From Bacteroidales bacterium (GTDB lineage Bacteria > Bacteroidota > Bacteroidia > Bacteroidales > JAFGUD01), in the NCBI GenBank assembly GCA_016936595.1, contig JAFGXO010000179.1:1-55981 (forward strand): a DNA stretch of 55,981 nucleotides, in the 5' to 3' direction. The notes beneath the pieces are model-generated. The model did no database searches, had not been told where the DNA came from, and saw only the letters and a program-made list of their open reading frames with translations. Position 1 is the first letter of the stretch; the number at the start of each line of letters is the position of its first letter. Made by a program: the position numbers and the translations under genes. This document shows, in pieces, positions 1-7,981 of the stretch.

Positions 1-87
1 CTTATGTGTCCTTAAATGCCTTATGTGGTAAAAAAACATTAAACCATATAAGAAAAAACTTATGTGTCCTTAAATGCCTTATGTGGT
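1..87. repeat. 29-bp direct repeat, two copies
   Basis: The same 29 bases occur at 1-29 and 59-87, separated by a 29-bp AT-rich spacer. Read on the minus strand, the core is CACATAAGGCATTTAAGG followed by ACACATAAG. The right-hand copy runs into the end of the minus-strand ORF at 60-356 and encodes its last residues and stop codon. It resembles short CACATA-type intergenic repeats that I recall from Bacteroidota genomes, but that family assignment is from memory. The array may continue beyond the left edge of the window. Confidence 0.85.
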
Positions 88-356
88 TTAAAAAAAAATG
101 TTTTTACAGGAATTAATTCAGAAAATTCCGGTGAATTTAAAGGAGGCAAGTCTGCTATTGCAAAATAATTTAAGCCATTTTTGACGTATCTGTTTGGAAA
201 ATATTGAAATGAACTTTTGGGACTTTTTCTGTATTTATTAATTTCTTTAAATGCACCGAAAAAACCAAAGTGTTTTGATAATTTGCTAAAATATTTAAAG
301 CCAAGTTTTAAGTCCAGAAAAATTCTATTAATACCATATATGTATTCTGCATTCAT
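60..356 (-). CDS. small protein of unknown function, possibly truncated
   Basis: This 98-residue ORF starts two bases after the stop of the GNAT-like gene (TAA-AA-ATG), so it is probably translated from the same mRNA. It is basic and aromatic-rich in its first 60 residues, then has an Ile-Ala-Asp-Leu-Pro-Pro-Leu segment (about residues 67-73). The last eight residues (PHKAFKDT) and the stop codon are encoded by the 29-bp repeat, so the natural C terminus may have been replaced or truncated. The N-terminal part vaguely recalls the leader region of some Bacteroidota radical SAM proteins, which have a Pro-Pro segment before the CxxxCxxC cluster, but no cluster is present here. I cannot assign a function. 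Confidence 0.45.
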   Translation of the reverse strand: MNAEYIYGINRIFLDLKLGFKYFSKLSKHFGFFGAFKEINKYRKSPKSSFQYFPNRYVKNGLNYFAIADLPPLNSPEFSELIPVKTFFFKPHKAFKDT

Positions 357-358
357 TT

Positions 359-1456
359 TTATAAATTATTTTCGTAAACAGCGTATTGTCTGTGAATTTT
401 TGCCTCAGGATCAAAAAGTCTTTTTAGATATTTTTTTGACATATTTATGCTTTCAATATTTTCATTAAAAATAAAACCACCTTCGCAATATTTGTAATTT
501 GTTATAGAAATTGCACGCATTAATTCTGTAAATAATATCAATTCAATTCGTTTTTTCTGAAATTTTGGCACAACAGCAATTTCCATCAATCTAAAAGTAT
601 CAATTTTATCTAAAATTTTTGATTTAATATCTGGGGTGTTAAATTTTAATACTTCTGAGTTGTTTTTTAATAATTGATTAAAATCCGGCAACCAAAGCAA
701 AAAACCGACAGGAATGTTTTTATGTTCAATAATTATCAGATTATCAGGAGTTAATATTTTTTCAAACGGAGCAAAAAGTTCGTAATCTTCTTTATAGTTT
801 CTATCTGTCCAATATGGGTGATTTTTAAAGCTTTCATTGTTTAAGTCTGTATATATTTTTATTTCATTTTCAAAGTCAACAATGTTTAAATATCTCACAT
901 TAAAATCGCCTTTTGGATAAAATTTTTCATATTGTTTAATATTTTCTTTTAAATTAAAATATTTAAAATAAAAAGTTGTTATACGTTTTTCAGTATATTT
1001 TTTGAAATAATTCGGATAATAATCGCGAGTGTATGGTAATTCGTAAGCAGGAGTTTGATTGTATTTATTAAGTAAAAATCCCGCTCCATAATTAACATGT
1101 CCATTTAATCCAACAAGAATTTTTGAGCAATTTGGGAAATTATCTGTACAAAAAGTTGTTAAATTATCGCTAAGGTCAATTCTTGTTTTATCAGAAAATT
1201 CCAGGAAGGCAATTTGACAATATTGGGGCAAATTTTGATCGATGATAACTGTAAAGCGACCTAAAATTTCATTGTTTTGATAAATTAAAAATGGTTCAAC
1301 CTGAGAATGTTTATGAAATTCTGTATTTTCAAAAGATAGCCATTCAGCAATTTCTTCGTTAGAAAGCCTATAGTTTTTACATTCTTTATATATTTTTTTG
1401 GGCAGTTCAGTAAAAAGTTTTTTTTGCTCTGCGGTTGTTATTTTTTTAAAGTACAT
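359..1456 (-). CDS. GNAT-like acyltransferase family protein (YghO-like)
   Basis: This 365-residue protein is probably cytosolic. It has the layout of large two-lobed GNAT-fold proteins: an N-terminal half with strands such as PFLIYQNNEILGRFTVIID (about residues 55-73), and a C-terminal half with IPVGFLLWLPDF followed by a RLMEIAVVPKFQKKRIE segment. That last segment matches the beta4/acetyl-CoA pyrophosphate-loop region, although the usual Q/RxxGxG/A loop is degenerate (QKKRIE). The substrate cannot be told. It follows the metallophosphoesterase gene by 20 bp and precedes the 98-residue ORF by 2 bp, which suggests one transcript. The GNAT fold assignment is moderately secure; enzymatic activity is inference. 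Confidence 0.6.
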   Translation of the reverse strand: MYFKKITTAEQKKLFTELPKKIYKECKNYRLSNEEIAEWLSFENTEFHKHSQVEPFLIYQNNEILGRFTVIIDQNLPQYCQIAFLEFSDKTRIDLSDNLTTFCTDNFPNCSKILVGLNGHVNYGAGFLLNKYNQTPAYELPYTRDYYPNYFKKYTEKRITTFYFKYFNLKENIKQYEKFYPKGDFNVRYLNIVDFENEIKIYTDLNNESFKNHPYWTDRNYKEDYELFAPFEKILTPDNLIIIEHKNIPVGFLLWLPDFNQLLKNNSEVLKFNTPDIKSKILDKIDTFRLMEIAVVPKFQKKRIELILFTELMRAISITNYKYCEGGFIFNENIESINMSKKYLKRLFDPEAKIHRQYAVYENNL

Positions 1457-1476
1457 TTAAAAATAATTAGTAAAAG

Positions 1477-2337
1477 TTAAATTAATTCCATAGAACAATT
1501 ATCGAGATTATTAAGGTTTATTTTCACCAAACAAAGTTCTTTTTTGTTGTGGGCAGCATTTATTGATAGAGTTTTACCAATTTTTTCATGCCAACTTCCT
1601 GTAATAGAAGTAGATTCGTGTACGTGCCCATGTAAACTTAACAAAGGTTGACGAGTTTTTATAAAACGTTCAATTGCAATGCTTCCAACATGAACATCAA
1701 GAGGAGTATAATCAATCATTTTGCCATCAAGTGCTGCTCGGTCAAGCTTTGTTTTGTACGGTGGTGAATGGAAAAGAAATATTGCATTTGATAAATCATC
1801 TTTTGCAGTTAATAAATCTAAATCTTCTTTGATTGTAGAATACTCCCAAATATCTTTTTTTTCTTTAACAGAATGATAACCTTCGGTGGGTGGAACACAA
1901 CCCGGATCAACGTATCTTGAAACATCGTATCGTTCCCAGTCTTTAAGTAAAAATGGAGTAGGGGGGATATAAGAATAACCATAAACAACAAAGTTTTCAA
2001 AATTCACTTTTTGATTATGTACATATTCCCAAATCCCTTCTTTAGCAATATTAATGAATCTTTGTTCTATTGCTTTTCCGTCATCGTTGCCCAATATTAA
2101 AAACACTCGTGGATATTTGTCTTTTAGTTTGTCTTTTAGCTTGCTAAATCCTTTTTTTAGAATATCTTCAATAAAATCATCTGAAAAATTAGAATTCGTT
2201 GTAAGATATTGCAAACCAGAAGGTAACAAATCGCCTCCAAGGAAAACAGCACTGGGTTTTTCTTGTTCTATTTTATCGAAAAGTTTTTTGTACCTGTCAG
2301 TTTTTCCGTGTATGTCGGTAACAAAGAAGCAGAGCAT
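1477..2337 (-). CDS. calcineurin-like metallophosphoesterase
   Basis: This 286-residue protein is a dinuclear metal-dependent phosphoesterase of the calcineurin-like superfamily. The metal-binding signature is complete: DIHG (D8, H10), GGDLLP (D36), GND (N84-D85), FLFHSPPY (H190) and LHGHVH (H236-H240). There is no signal peptide, so it should act in the cytosol; the substrate is not evident. It lies 20 bp after the M48 protease gene and 20 bp before the GNAT-like gene, all on the minus strand, and is probably part of that operon. The family is clear; nucleotide, protein or phospholipid phosphoesterase activity cannot be separated from sequence alone. Confidence 0.85.
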   Translation of the reverse strand: MLCFFVTDIHGKTDRYKKLFDKIEQEKPSAVFLGGDLLPSGLQYLTTNSNFSDDFIEDILKKGFSKLKDKLKDKYPRVFLILGNDDGKAIEQRFINIAKEGIWEYVHNQKVNFENFVVYGYSYIPPTPFLLKDWERYDVSRYVDPGCVPPTEGYHSVKEKKDIWEYSTIKEDLDLLTAKDDLSNAIFLFHSPPYKTKLDRAALDGKMIDYTPLDVHVGSIAIERFIKTRQPLLSLHGHVHESTSITGSWHEKIGKTLSINAAHNKKELCLVKINLNNLDNCSMELI

Positions 2338-2357
2338 AATAACTTATATTTTGCAAT

Positions 2358-3593
2358 TTACAATTTTTTCTTTAAATTCTCAATTCTTTTTAATAACGGT
2401 GGGTGAGAATAATTCATAAAAACGTTAAACGGGTGTGGTGTTAAGTTGCTTAAGTTATTTACCGACAGCTTTTTAAGTCCACTAATTAGTTCTCCTGAAA
2501 GCTTATGATTTTTTGCAAAATTATCAGCTTCAAATTCATTTTTTCTTGAAGAAATATTCATTATCAAGCTTGTAATCATAGATATTGGAGTATATAAAAC
2601 GGCAAAAGCAATCAATGCAATATGAAATTTGATTCCGTTAACTCCTAAAGCTTCTGAAATTTGAGGATAACTTACAAATAGTGAGAATAAATAAAGAGTG
2701 ATACCGGTATTGATAATTGAAACAAAAACGCCCTTTATTAAATGTTTTTTCTTGTAGTGTCCAATTTCGTGTGCTAAAACTGCAACTATTTCTGCATTAG
2801 TCATTTGTTCAATTAGAGTGTCGTAAAGAACTATTCTTTTTTTTGGGCCTAAACCCGAAAAATAGGCGTTTGCTTTTGACGATCGCTTTGAACCGTCTAT
2901 TTGATAAATATTATTAAGTTCAAAACCGGTAGTTTGAGCAAAATTTTCAATTGCAGTTCTAAGTTCGCTTTCGGGTAAGGGGGTTTGTTTATTAAAAAGA
3001 GGAACAATTAAGTTTGAATAAAACATTGCAATAAAAATTGAAATTGAGCTAACTGCAATCCAAGCGTAAATCCAAAACATCTGTTCAGCAAGAGTGTAAA
3101 GATAAATTATCAGTGCTAAAATTCCACCACCAAGTAAAAATGATAGCAGAAGCCCTTTAATTTTGTCGCCAATAAAAGTTTTTGGAGTAGTTTTATTAAA
3201 CCCGAATTTTTTTTCGATAACAAATGTGTCGTAAATTTCAAAGGGTAAATTTATTATACCGTTTGCTAAAAACAATATTCCAAAAAAAATCAAAGAAATA
3301 AGAACTGTTCCTTCGGCATAATCTGAAGCTAATTTGTCGATAAAAGCAAATCCATCAAAAAAAAGCATCAATAGAATAACTACAAGCGAAAAAGTTCCTG
3401 TAATTAATGAAAAACGGTTATTTGTTCGGGTGTAATTTTGTGATTTAGCATATTTTTCCGAATCGTAAAAATCAGCCATCTCCTCGGGTACTTCGGATTT
3501 TAATGATTTTATATTTAAATAACTTATTAAAGTAGATAACACAAAGTTAATTAGAATAATTCCTACTATTATGTAAAACCAAATATTGTGCAT
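2358..3593 (-). CDS. M48 family membrane metalloprotease (Ste24/CAAX protease-like)
   Basis: This 411-residue integral membrane zinc protease is of the Ste24 type. Hydrophobic segments lie near residues 5-25, 62-80, 97-116, 146-168, 172-195, 288-310 and 322-345. The zinc motif HEIGH is at 275-279, and the third ligand is expected in the NEFEAD motif at 352-357. The region IVLYDTLIEQMTNAEIVAVLAHE before the zinc site is typical of Ste24 homologues in length and spacing. In bacteria, members of this family degrade misfolded or damaged membrane proteins; prenylated substrates are not expected here. It is the first gene of the minus-strand run through the metallophosphoesterase and GNAT-like genes. 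Confidence 0.9.
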   Translation of the reverse strand: MHNIWFYIIVGIILINFVLSTLISYLNIKSLKSEVPEEMADFYDSEKYAKSQNYTRTNNRFSLITGTFSLVVILLMLFFDGFAFIDKLASDYAEGTVLISLIFFGILFLANGIINLPFEIYDTFVIEKKFGFNKTTPKTFIGDKIKGLLLSFLLGGGILALIIYLYTLAEQMFWIYAWIAVSSISIFIAMFYSNLIVPLFNKQTPLPESELRTAIENFAQTTGFELNNIYQIDGSKRSSKANAYFSGLGPKKRIVLYDTLIEQMTNAEIVAVLAHEIGHYKKKHLIKGVFVSIINTGITLYLFSLFVSYPQISEALGVNGIKFHIALIAFAVLYTPISMITSLIMNISSRKNEFEADNFAKNHKLSGELISGLKKLSVNNLSNLTPHPFNVFMNYSHPPLLKRIENLKKKL

Positions 3594-3651
3594 GTTTTTT
3601 GAGTTGAATGTTATTAAAGTAATGTTATAGAGATATGTTTATGCAAAAAAA

Positions 3652-3690
3652 CAAAAAAAAAGACTGATAATAAAATTACCAGTCTTAAAA
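3652..3690 (-). terminator. Rho-independent terminator after groES
   Basis: A 7-bp stem (AAGACTG/CAGTCTT, 3660-3686) is followed on the minus strand by a run of T residues. It lies 20-50 bp after the stop of the GroES gene and separates this operon from the M48 protease gene. Confidence 0.85.
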
Positions 3691-3709
3691 AGTAAAAATT
3701 TTTATAAAA

Positions 3710-3994
3710 TTAAATTTCTTCGGTTTCAACAATTTTTGCCAAAATGTCAGAATATTGAAGTAAAAGATATTTTTTTCCTTCAAATTCTACTTCAGTTCCC
3801 GAAAATTCTTTGTATAAAACAGTATCACCCGCACTTATTTCAGGATTCTCAATATTGCTGATAGAAATAATTTTTCCAAATGATTTTTTTTCATTTGCCG
3901 AGTCGGGTAAAAAAATACCAGATGAAGTTTTTTGTTCTTTTTCTTCTTTTAGTTCAATAAGAACGTTTTGGTTAATTGGTTGTAATTCTTTCAT
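3710..3994 (-). CDS. groES: GroES-family co-chaperonin, without adjacent GroEL
   Basis: This 94-residue Cpn10 protein has the family hallmarks: PINQNVLIELKEEKEQKTSSG (about residues 6-26) leading into the mobile loop with SGIFLPDSA, then a beta-barrel with GKIISIS and AGDTVLYKEFSGTEVEF, and a final ILAKIV strand. GroES caps GroEL and encloses folding substrates. No groEL lies next to it; the neighbours upstream are a thioredoxin-glutaredoxin protein (27 bp away) and a membrane-anchored thioredoxin. It may be the only groES, encoded away from groEL, or an extra paralogue. The strong terminator just downstream ends the operon. The symbol is given for the family, not for proven orthology. Confidence 0.85.
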   Translation of the reverse strand: MKELQPINQNVLIELKEEKEQKTSSGIFLPDSANEKKSFGKIISISNIENPEISAGDTVLYKEFSGTEVEFEGKKYLLLQYSDILAKIVETEEI

Positions 3995-4021
3995 ATCTTG
4001 TGATTTTTTATGTAAAAATAA

Positions 4022-4606
4022 TTATGCTTTTATATCAAGTAATTTATTTATTTTTTGTTTATCGAAGCCTATTACAATTTGACCGTTAATATCGGTTTGC
4101 GGAACGCCTTGTTGGCCGCTTCTTTTAACCATTTCTTGGGCAGCTTTTTGATCTTTTGAAACATCAATATCTTTAAATTTGATATTGTTTTCTTTAAAAT
4201 ATTGTTTTATTCTATTACACCATGAACAAGTTGGAGTTGAGTAAACGGTAACTCTTTTTTGAGGTTTATCGTTGTTGTTTGTATTAGTTACAAATAATGA
4301 ATTTTGGAACACCGATTTAAAATAATTGCTTGTGTTACACCCTTTTGTGTCTTTTATTTGTTTGTCAAATTTAAATTCCAGAAGAGTTGGAGCAGATGTA
4401 ACATTGTAGTTTTTGTGAATATCTTTAATTTCAGCCACATTAACTCCAAAAATCTTAACTCCCTCAATATCATTAATTTCCGAAATATTTTTGAAAGCAC
4501 AATCACTTAAGTCAGAGCCGGCTTTGTAAATAAGAACGTAGTTACTCTCATTTTGCTTAAGTTCAGATAATAATTGGTTGTTAGTTGTAATATTACTAAT
4601 TTTCAT
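4022..4606 (-). CDS. thioredoxin-like/glutaredoxin two-domain protein
   Basis: This 194-residue protein has two thioredoxin-fold domains. The first (about residues 1-105) keeps the fold, including the cis-proline stretch TSAPTLLEF (P73), but the active-site turn reads KAGSDLSDCA, with a single cysteine (C36) and no CxxC. The second (about 117-194) is a glutaredoxin domain beginning RVTVYSTPTCSWC with a complete C127-S-W-C130 motif and the later GVPQTDING segment with its cis-proline. It probably reduces disulphides or glutathione-like mixed disulphides in the cytosol, with the first domain serving as a binding or adaptor module. It sits between the membrane-anchored thioredoxin gene (28 bp upstream) and groES (27 bp downstream). 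Confidence 0.8.
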   Translation of the reverse strand: MKISNITTNNQLLSELKQNESNYVLIYKAGSDLSDCAFKNISEINDIEGVKIFGVNVAEIKDIHKNYNVTSAPTLLEFKFDKQIKDTKGCNTSNYFKSVFQNSLFVTNTNNNDKPQKRVTVYSTPTCSWCNRIKQYFKENNIKFKDIDVSKDQKAAQEMVKRSGQQGVPQTDINGQIVIGFDKQKINKLLDIKA

Positions 4607-4634
4607 TTCAAAAAAAATTTTAAATATTATTTTA

Positions 4635-5066
4635 TTACATGTGTTTTAATAATGCTTTTTTAAGAATAGCTTTAGTTTTTAAACCTACTAAGCGTTCAAC
4701 TTCTTTACCGTTTTTAAAAATTATAATAGTTGGAATGTTTTTGATTCCAAGTTTGCCCGCAATTTTCTTGTTTTTTTCAACGTCAAGTTTGCAAATTTTG
4801 GCCTTATTATCAATTTCGTCGGCAAGGCTACTAACAATAGGTCCTTGTATTTTACAGGGCTGACACCATTCTGCCCAAAAATCAACAAGTGCAACTCCGG
4901 CTGCAATTTTGTGTTGAAAAGTATTATCATTTAATATGATAATTTTATCACTGTCTTGTTTTTGATCGTATGACGAAATTCTTTTTTTGAAACTAATTAT
5001 TGACACTCCAATAAAAACTCCGAGAACTGCAATAACTGCTAAAATGATTATTAGTGCTAATGGCAT
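4635..5066 (-). CDS. membrane-anchored thioredoxin
   Basis: This 143-residue protein has one N-terminal membrane helix (about residues 3-25) followed by basic residues (KKR at 27-29), which predicts the thioredoxin domain on the cytoplasmic side. The domain (about 40-143) carries VDFWAEWCQPCK with the active site C68-Q-P-C71; CQPC replaces the usual CGPC, which may shift the redox potential. The cis-proline motif IKNIPTIIIFKNGKEVERLVG is standard. It is the first gene of the group continuing into the Trx-Grx fusion and groES, and is separated from the upstream thioredoxin lipoprotein by a hairpin. Confidence 0.85.
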   Translation of the reverse strand: MPLALIIILAVIAVLGVFIGVSIISFKKRISSYDQKQDSDKIIILNDNTFQHKIAAGVALVDFWAEWCQPCKIQGPIVSSLADEIDNKAKICKLDVEKNKKIAGKLGIKNIPTIIIFKNGKEVERLVGLKTKAILKKALLKHM

Positions 5067-5084
5067 AATTTTAAGGTATAAAAG

Positions 5085-5125
5085 AACTGCCTAAATTCTT
5101 TGTTAAACAAAGTGTTTAGACAGTT
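5085..5125. terminator. hairpin between two thioredoxin genes, likely terminator
   Basis: An imperfect 11-bp inverted repeat (AACTGCCTAAA / TTTAGACAGTT, one mismatch) encloses a second perfect stem CTTTG-TTAAA-CAAAG. It lies in the 127-bp gap downstream of the thioredoxin lipoprotein gene. T-rich tracts flank it on both sides; the plus-strand run is the cleaner one, so direction is uncertain, but position suits termination of the upstream minus-strand gene. Confidence 0.55.
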
Positions 5126-5193
5126 TTTGTTGTTTATTGTATTTTATCAAAATACAGTCCAAATAATAATTGGCTGCAAAATTGACAGTTTTT

Positions 5194-5760
5194 TTATTGT
5201 TGTCCGTAAATAACTTGATTTATTGCATTTACATAGCCTTGTTTTTCCATTGCACCAACAGCCATTTGAGGTTGTCCGGTCATAGGTACAAATAATACCG
5301 AAGGAATACTTTGGATTCCAAATGCAGCGGCAACGTCTTGAGCTTGATCAACATCAACTTTGTAAAAAATAATTTTACCTTCGTAATCTTCAGCAAGTTC
5401 GTCCATAATTGGAGATACCATTTTACATGGGCCACACCAGTCGGCATAAAAATCTATAACGCAAGGTGCAGTTCCATTGTAATGCCAATCTTGACTGTTG
5501 TTAAAGTCAAAAACTTTAGTGATAAAACCTTGAGAATCTAAAATAGTAACTAAGCCTGTAGCATCGGCAGAGTTAATATCTGTTTGATTTGTATTTTGAT
5601 TATTATCTGTTGTTGTTGTTGTGTTGTTGTTATTGCCGTCAACTACTGTTGTTGTATTGTCTTGTGAGTTGTCTTTATTTTTATCGTCTGAACAACTTGA
5701 AGAGCTTGTAATGAAAGCAAAAAGCATAACAATTGTTAATGTAAAAAAGAGTTTTTTCAT
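5194..5760 (-). CDS. thioredoxin-domain lipoprotein
   Basis: This 188-residue exported protein has a lipoprotein signal peptide ending TSSSSC, with the modified cysteine at C23. A linker rich in Asp, Asn and Thr (about residues 24-65) follows, encoded by low-complexity GTT/GTT-like repeats on the plus strand. The thioredoxin domain (about 70-188) has FYADWCGPCKM with C109-G-P-C112 and the cis-proline stretch QSIPSVLFVP. It is expected to be tethered to a membrane facing the periplasm, working on disulphides of exported proteins. A TATATTTG -7 element on the minus strand lies at 5793-5800. It is probably transcribed separately from the two following redox genes because a hairpin intervenes. 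Confidence 0.85.
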   Translation of the reverse strand: MKKLFFTLTIVMLFAFITSSSSCSDDKNKDNSQDNTTTVVDGNNNNTTTTTDNNQNTNQTDINSADATGLVTILDSQGFITKVFDFNNSQDWHYNGTAPCVIDFYADWCGPCKMVSPIMDELAEDYEGKIIFYKVDVDQAQDVAAAFGIQSIPSVLFVPMTGQPQMAVGAMEKQGYVNAINQVIYGQQ

Positions 5761-5792
5761 AGGAATGTAGTTTTAAAGTTTTAAAATGGCTG

Positions 5793-5800
5793 CAAATATA
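5793..5800 (-). promoter_or_regulatory. -7 element for the thioredoxin lipoprotein gene
   Basis: The minus strand reads TATATTTG, matching the Bacteroidota TAnnTTTG consensus, about 33 bp before the start codon. No clear TTG is seen at the -33 distance. Confidence 0.5.
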
Positions 5801-5843
5801 AATTAAAATATTTAAGTATTAAAATTAGTGATTATTAAAAAAA

Positions 5844-5869
5844 ATAAAAAAACCCCTTGCGGGGCTTAA
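5844..5869 (-). terminator. Rho-independent terminator after rpoD
   Basis: The minus strand reads AAGCCCCGCAAGGGGTTTTTT: a stem of four C-G pairs extended by G-T and A-T pairs, a GCAA tetraloop, and a T run. It begins only a few bases after the rpoD stop codon. Confidence 0.9.
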
Positions 5870-5871
5870 AG

Positions 5872-6732
5872 TTATCCTAAAAATGATTTTAGTAATTTGC
5901 TTCTCGAAGTATTTCTCAACCTCTTTATAGCTTTTTCTCTAATTTGCCTAACTCGTTCTCGTGTTAAATCGTATTTTTCGCCAATTTCTTCTAAAGATAA
6001 TTGTACTATTCCTATTCCAAAAGAAGATTTAATAATGTCTTTTTCGCGAGGTGTTAAAGTTGAAAGAGCTCTTTCTATTTCAATTCTAAGAGATTCTAAT
6101 TCTAATGAACTGTCGGCTCTTGGAGAGTCATCGTTAGTTAAAACGTCTAATAAGCTGTTATCTTCACCTTCGGCAAAAGGGGCATCAACTGAAACATGTC
6201 TTCCTGAAATTTTGACAGTTTTTTTGATTTTTTCTTCGGTTAAATCTAATAATACGGCAAGTTCTTCATCGGTAGGGGTTCGATGATATTCTTGTTCAAA
6301 ATCAGAAATTGCTTTTTTGTATTTAGTTAATGAACTAACTTGATTTAAAGGCAATCTTACAATTCGGGATTGTTCGTTAATGGCTTGCATAATTGATTGT
6401 CGTATCCACCAAACAGCATAAGAAATAAACTTAAATCCTCTGGTTTCGTCAAATTTTTCGGCAGCTTTTATCAACCCTAAATTTCCTTCATTTATTAGGT
6501 CGGGTAAACTAAGTCCTTGGTTTTGATATTGTTTTGCTACTGAAACAACAAAGCGTAAATTTGCTCTTGTAAGTTTTTCTATCGCGTTTTGATCTCCTTT
6601 TTTTATTCTTCTAGCTAATTCTACTTCTTCTTCTACAGATATTAGTTCGTATTTTCCAATTTCTTGCAGGTATTTGTCTAGAGATGCGCTTTCGCGGTTG
6701 GTTATAGATTTGGTAATTTTAAGTTGTCTCAT
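5872..6732 (-). CDS. rpoD: primary RNA polymerase sigma factor (sigma-70, short Bacteroidota type)
   Basis: This 286-residue sigma-70 factor directs RNA polymerase to housekeeping promoters. It starts [10 protein letters not shown] and moves directly into region 1.2 ([16 protein letters not shown], about residues 17-32); region 1.1 is missing, as is normal for Bacteroidota primary sigma factors. Region 2 contains [20 protein letters not shown] and the melting/-10 recognition helix [14 protein letters not shown] (about 105-120). Region 3 follows, then region 4 with [20 protein letters not shown] and the helix-turn-helix [19 protein letters not shown] (about 245-265). The unusual phylum promoter pattern TTTG/TAnnTTTG recognised by this protein is seen before many genes in this window. 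Confidence 0.95.
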   Translation of the reverse strand: MRQLKITKSITNRESASLDKYLQEIGKYELISVEEEVELARRIKKGDQNAIEKLTRANLRFVVSVAKQYQNQGLSLPDLINEGNLGLIKAAEKFDETRGFKFISYAVWWIRQSIMQAINEQSRIVRLPLNQVSSLTKYKKAISDFEQEYHRTPTDEELAVLLDLTEEKIKKTVKISGRHVSVDAPFAEGEDNSLLDVLTNDDSPRADSSLELESLRIEIERALSTLTPREKDIIKSSFGIGIVQLSLEEIGEKYDLTRERVRQIREKAIKRLRNTSRSKLLKSFLG

Positions 6733-6779
6733 ATATAATGTTTTGAGTTTTTGGGTGTGCTCTGTAAAAAAAATGTTTG

Positions 6780-6807
6780 CAAATTTAACAAAAATTTAAC
6801 ATTACAA
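6780..6807 (-). promoter_or_regulatory. putative promoter of rpoD
   Basis: On the minus strand a TAAATTTG -7 element (6780-6787) is preceded by TTG at 6805-6807 with a 17-bp spacer, slightly shorter than the usual 19-21. The -7 box is about 48 bp before the rpoD start codon. Confidence 0.45.
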
Positions 6808-6856
6808 TATTTTTCACGTAAAAAAATCAAAAAGTTTTTATTTTTATTTTAATAAT

Positions 6857-7915
6857 TTAACTAATACTTTTATTTTTCACCACTTCCAGTATTGAGTCTT
6901 CAAATTCTTTTTGCATTCCGAATAAAAATTCGAGCTCAATTTTTTGATAAAAGATAAAGTTTTTTAAATCATCGGTTATTATCGATTTTAATCTAATTGC
7001 ATCTTTTTCAGTAGTTAAGATAATTTTATTGTCTGATGAAATTTTTTTAAATTTTTCTTTTATTTGTTGTAAATTTTTTTCATTGAAATTTTTATGGTCT
7101 CTAAAACTAATAATTTCTATTTTATCTGATATATTTTTTCTAACATGATCGGTGAAATATTCCGGATTTGCAATACCGGTAATTAATAATATGTCGAAAT
7201 TTTTAAAATTTGATTGAGTCTTTTTATTCTTGGGATCAAAAATATTAATAATTTCAGTATAAATTATTTTTGTGAAAAAATGTTTTTGATAGGGGAGTAA
7301 TTTAAGGTCATCACGCCAAATTGTTTTTTCAATTGGCTTAATATCCTCGGGACATTTGGTTATTATTATTATATCGGCTCTCGAGTATTCTGTTTTATTA
7401 TCTCTTAGTCGTCCTAAAGGGAAAAAATAGTCTTTAAAAAATGGACGTTTATATTCAGTTAATAAAATTGATAAGCTTGGTTTTAGTTGTCTGTGCTGAA
7501 AAGCATCGTCTAAAATTACAATATCGCTTTTTTTGTCAGATACAATTTTTTTTATCCCCTTGATTCTATTTTCGGAAACTGCAACAGTTATGTCTTTAAA
7601 TTTTGATTTTATTTGAAATGGTTCATCACCAAATTTAGAGTATTTTTCTTCAGAATTAACATAAAAAAAACCTTTAGATTTTCTTTTATAACCTCTGCTT
7701 AAAACAGCTACTTTGTAATTACTTTTTAATAAAGACGATAAAAATTCGGTGTGAGGAGTTTTCCCTGTTCCTCCTACCGCAAGATTTCCAAAAGTAATGG
7801 TGGTAATATTATTTAAGTAGTTACTTTTTAATAAATTGTGGTTGTATAAAAAGTTGCGGATTATAGAAATCAAAAAATAAAGGAAAGAAATTGGGGCAAA
7901 AAAAATCTTCAACAT
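6857..7915 (-). CDS. lpxK: tetraacyldisaccharide 4'-kinase LpxK
   Basis: This 352-residue inner-membrane enzyme phosphorylates the 4' position of the lipid A disaccharide precursor using ATP. An N-terminal hydrophobic segment (about residues 2-25) anchors it. The characteristic P-loop FGNLAVGGTGKTPH lies at 42-55, followed by VAVLSRGYKRKSKGF and the VILDDAFQHRQLKP motif (about residues 135-148), all diagnostic of LpxK. It shows that the organism makes lipid A and is Gram-negative. A TATCTTTG element on the minus strand at 7932-7939 is a likely promoter -7 box about 16 bp before the start. Confidence 0.95.
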   Translation of the reverse strand: MLKIFFAPISFLYFLISIIRNFLYNHNLLKSNYLNNITTITFGNLAVGGTGKTPHTEFLSSLLKSNYKVAVLSRGYKRKSKGFFYVNSEEKYSKFGDEPFQIKSKFKDITVAVSENRIKGIKKIVSDKKSDIVILDDAFQHRQLKPSLSILLTEYKRPFFKDYFFPLGRLRDNKTEYSRADIIIITKCPEDIKPIEKTIWRDDLKLLPYQKHFFTKIIYTEIINIFDPKNKKTQSNFKNFDILLITGIANPEYFTDHVRKNISDKIEIISFRDHKNFNEKNLQQIKEKFKKISSDNKIILTTEKDAIRLKSIITDDLKNFIFYQKIELEFLFGMQKEFEDSILEVVKNKSIS

Positions 7916-7931
7916 ATAACTTTAATTTTGC

Positions 7932-7939
7932 CAAAGATA
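7932..7939 (-). promoter_or_regulatory. -7 element for lpxK
   Basis: The minus strand reads TATCTTTG, a full TAnnTTTG match, 16 bp before the lpxK start. A TTTTG (7963-7967) lies 23-24 bp upstream, a little farther than usual for the -33 element. Confidence 0.55.
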
Positions 7940-7981
7940 TAAAAATAAAATAAAAGAAGGAGCAAAATAGCTCCTAAATTT

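Noticed and set aside
217-468. plus-strand open frame of 83 codons
   Set aside because: It lies antisense across two minus-strand genes, has AT-driven composition and no start context or family motif.
2054-2419. plus-strand open frame of 121 codons
   Set aside because: It is a Ser/Phe-rich shadow of the metallophosphoesterase and the end of the M48 gene on the other strand.
5600-5665. GTT-rich low-complexity repeat as a separate element
   Set aside because: It simply encodes the Asn/Thr-rich linker of the thioredoxin lipoprotein.
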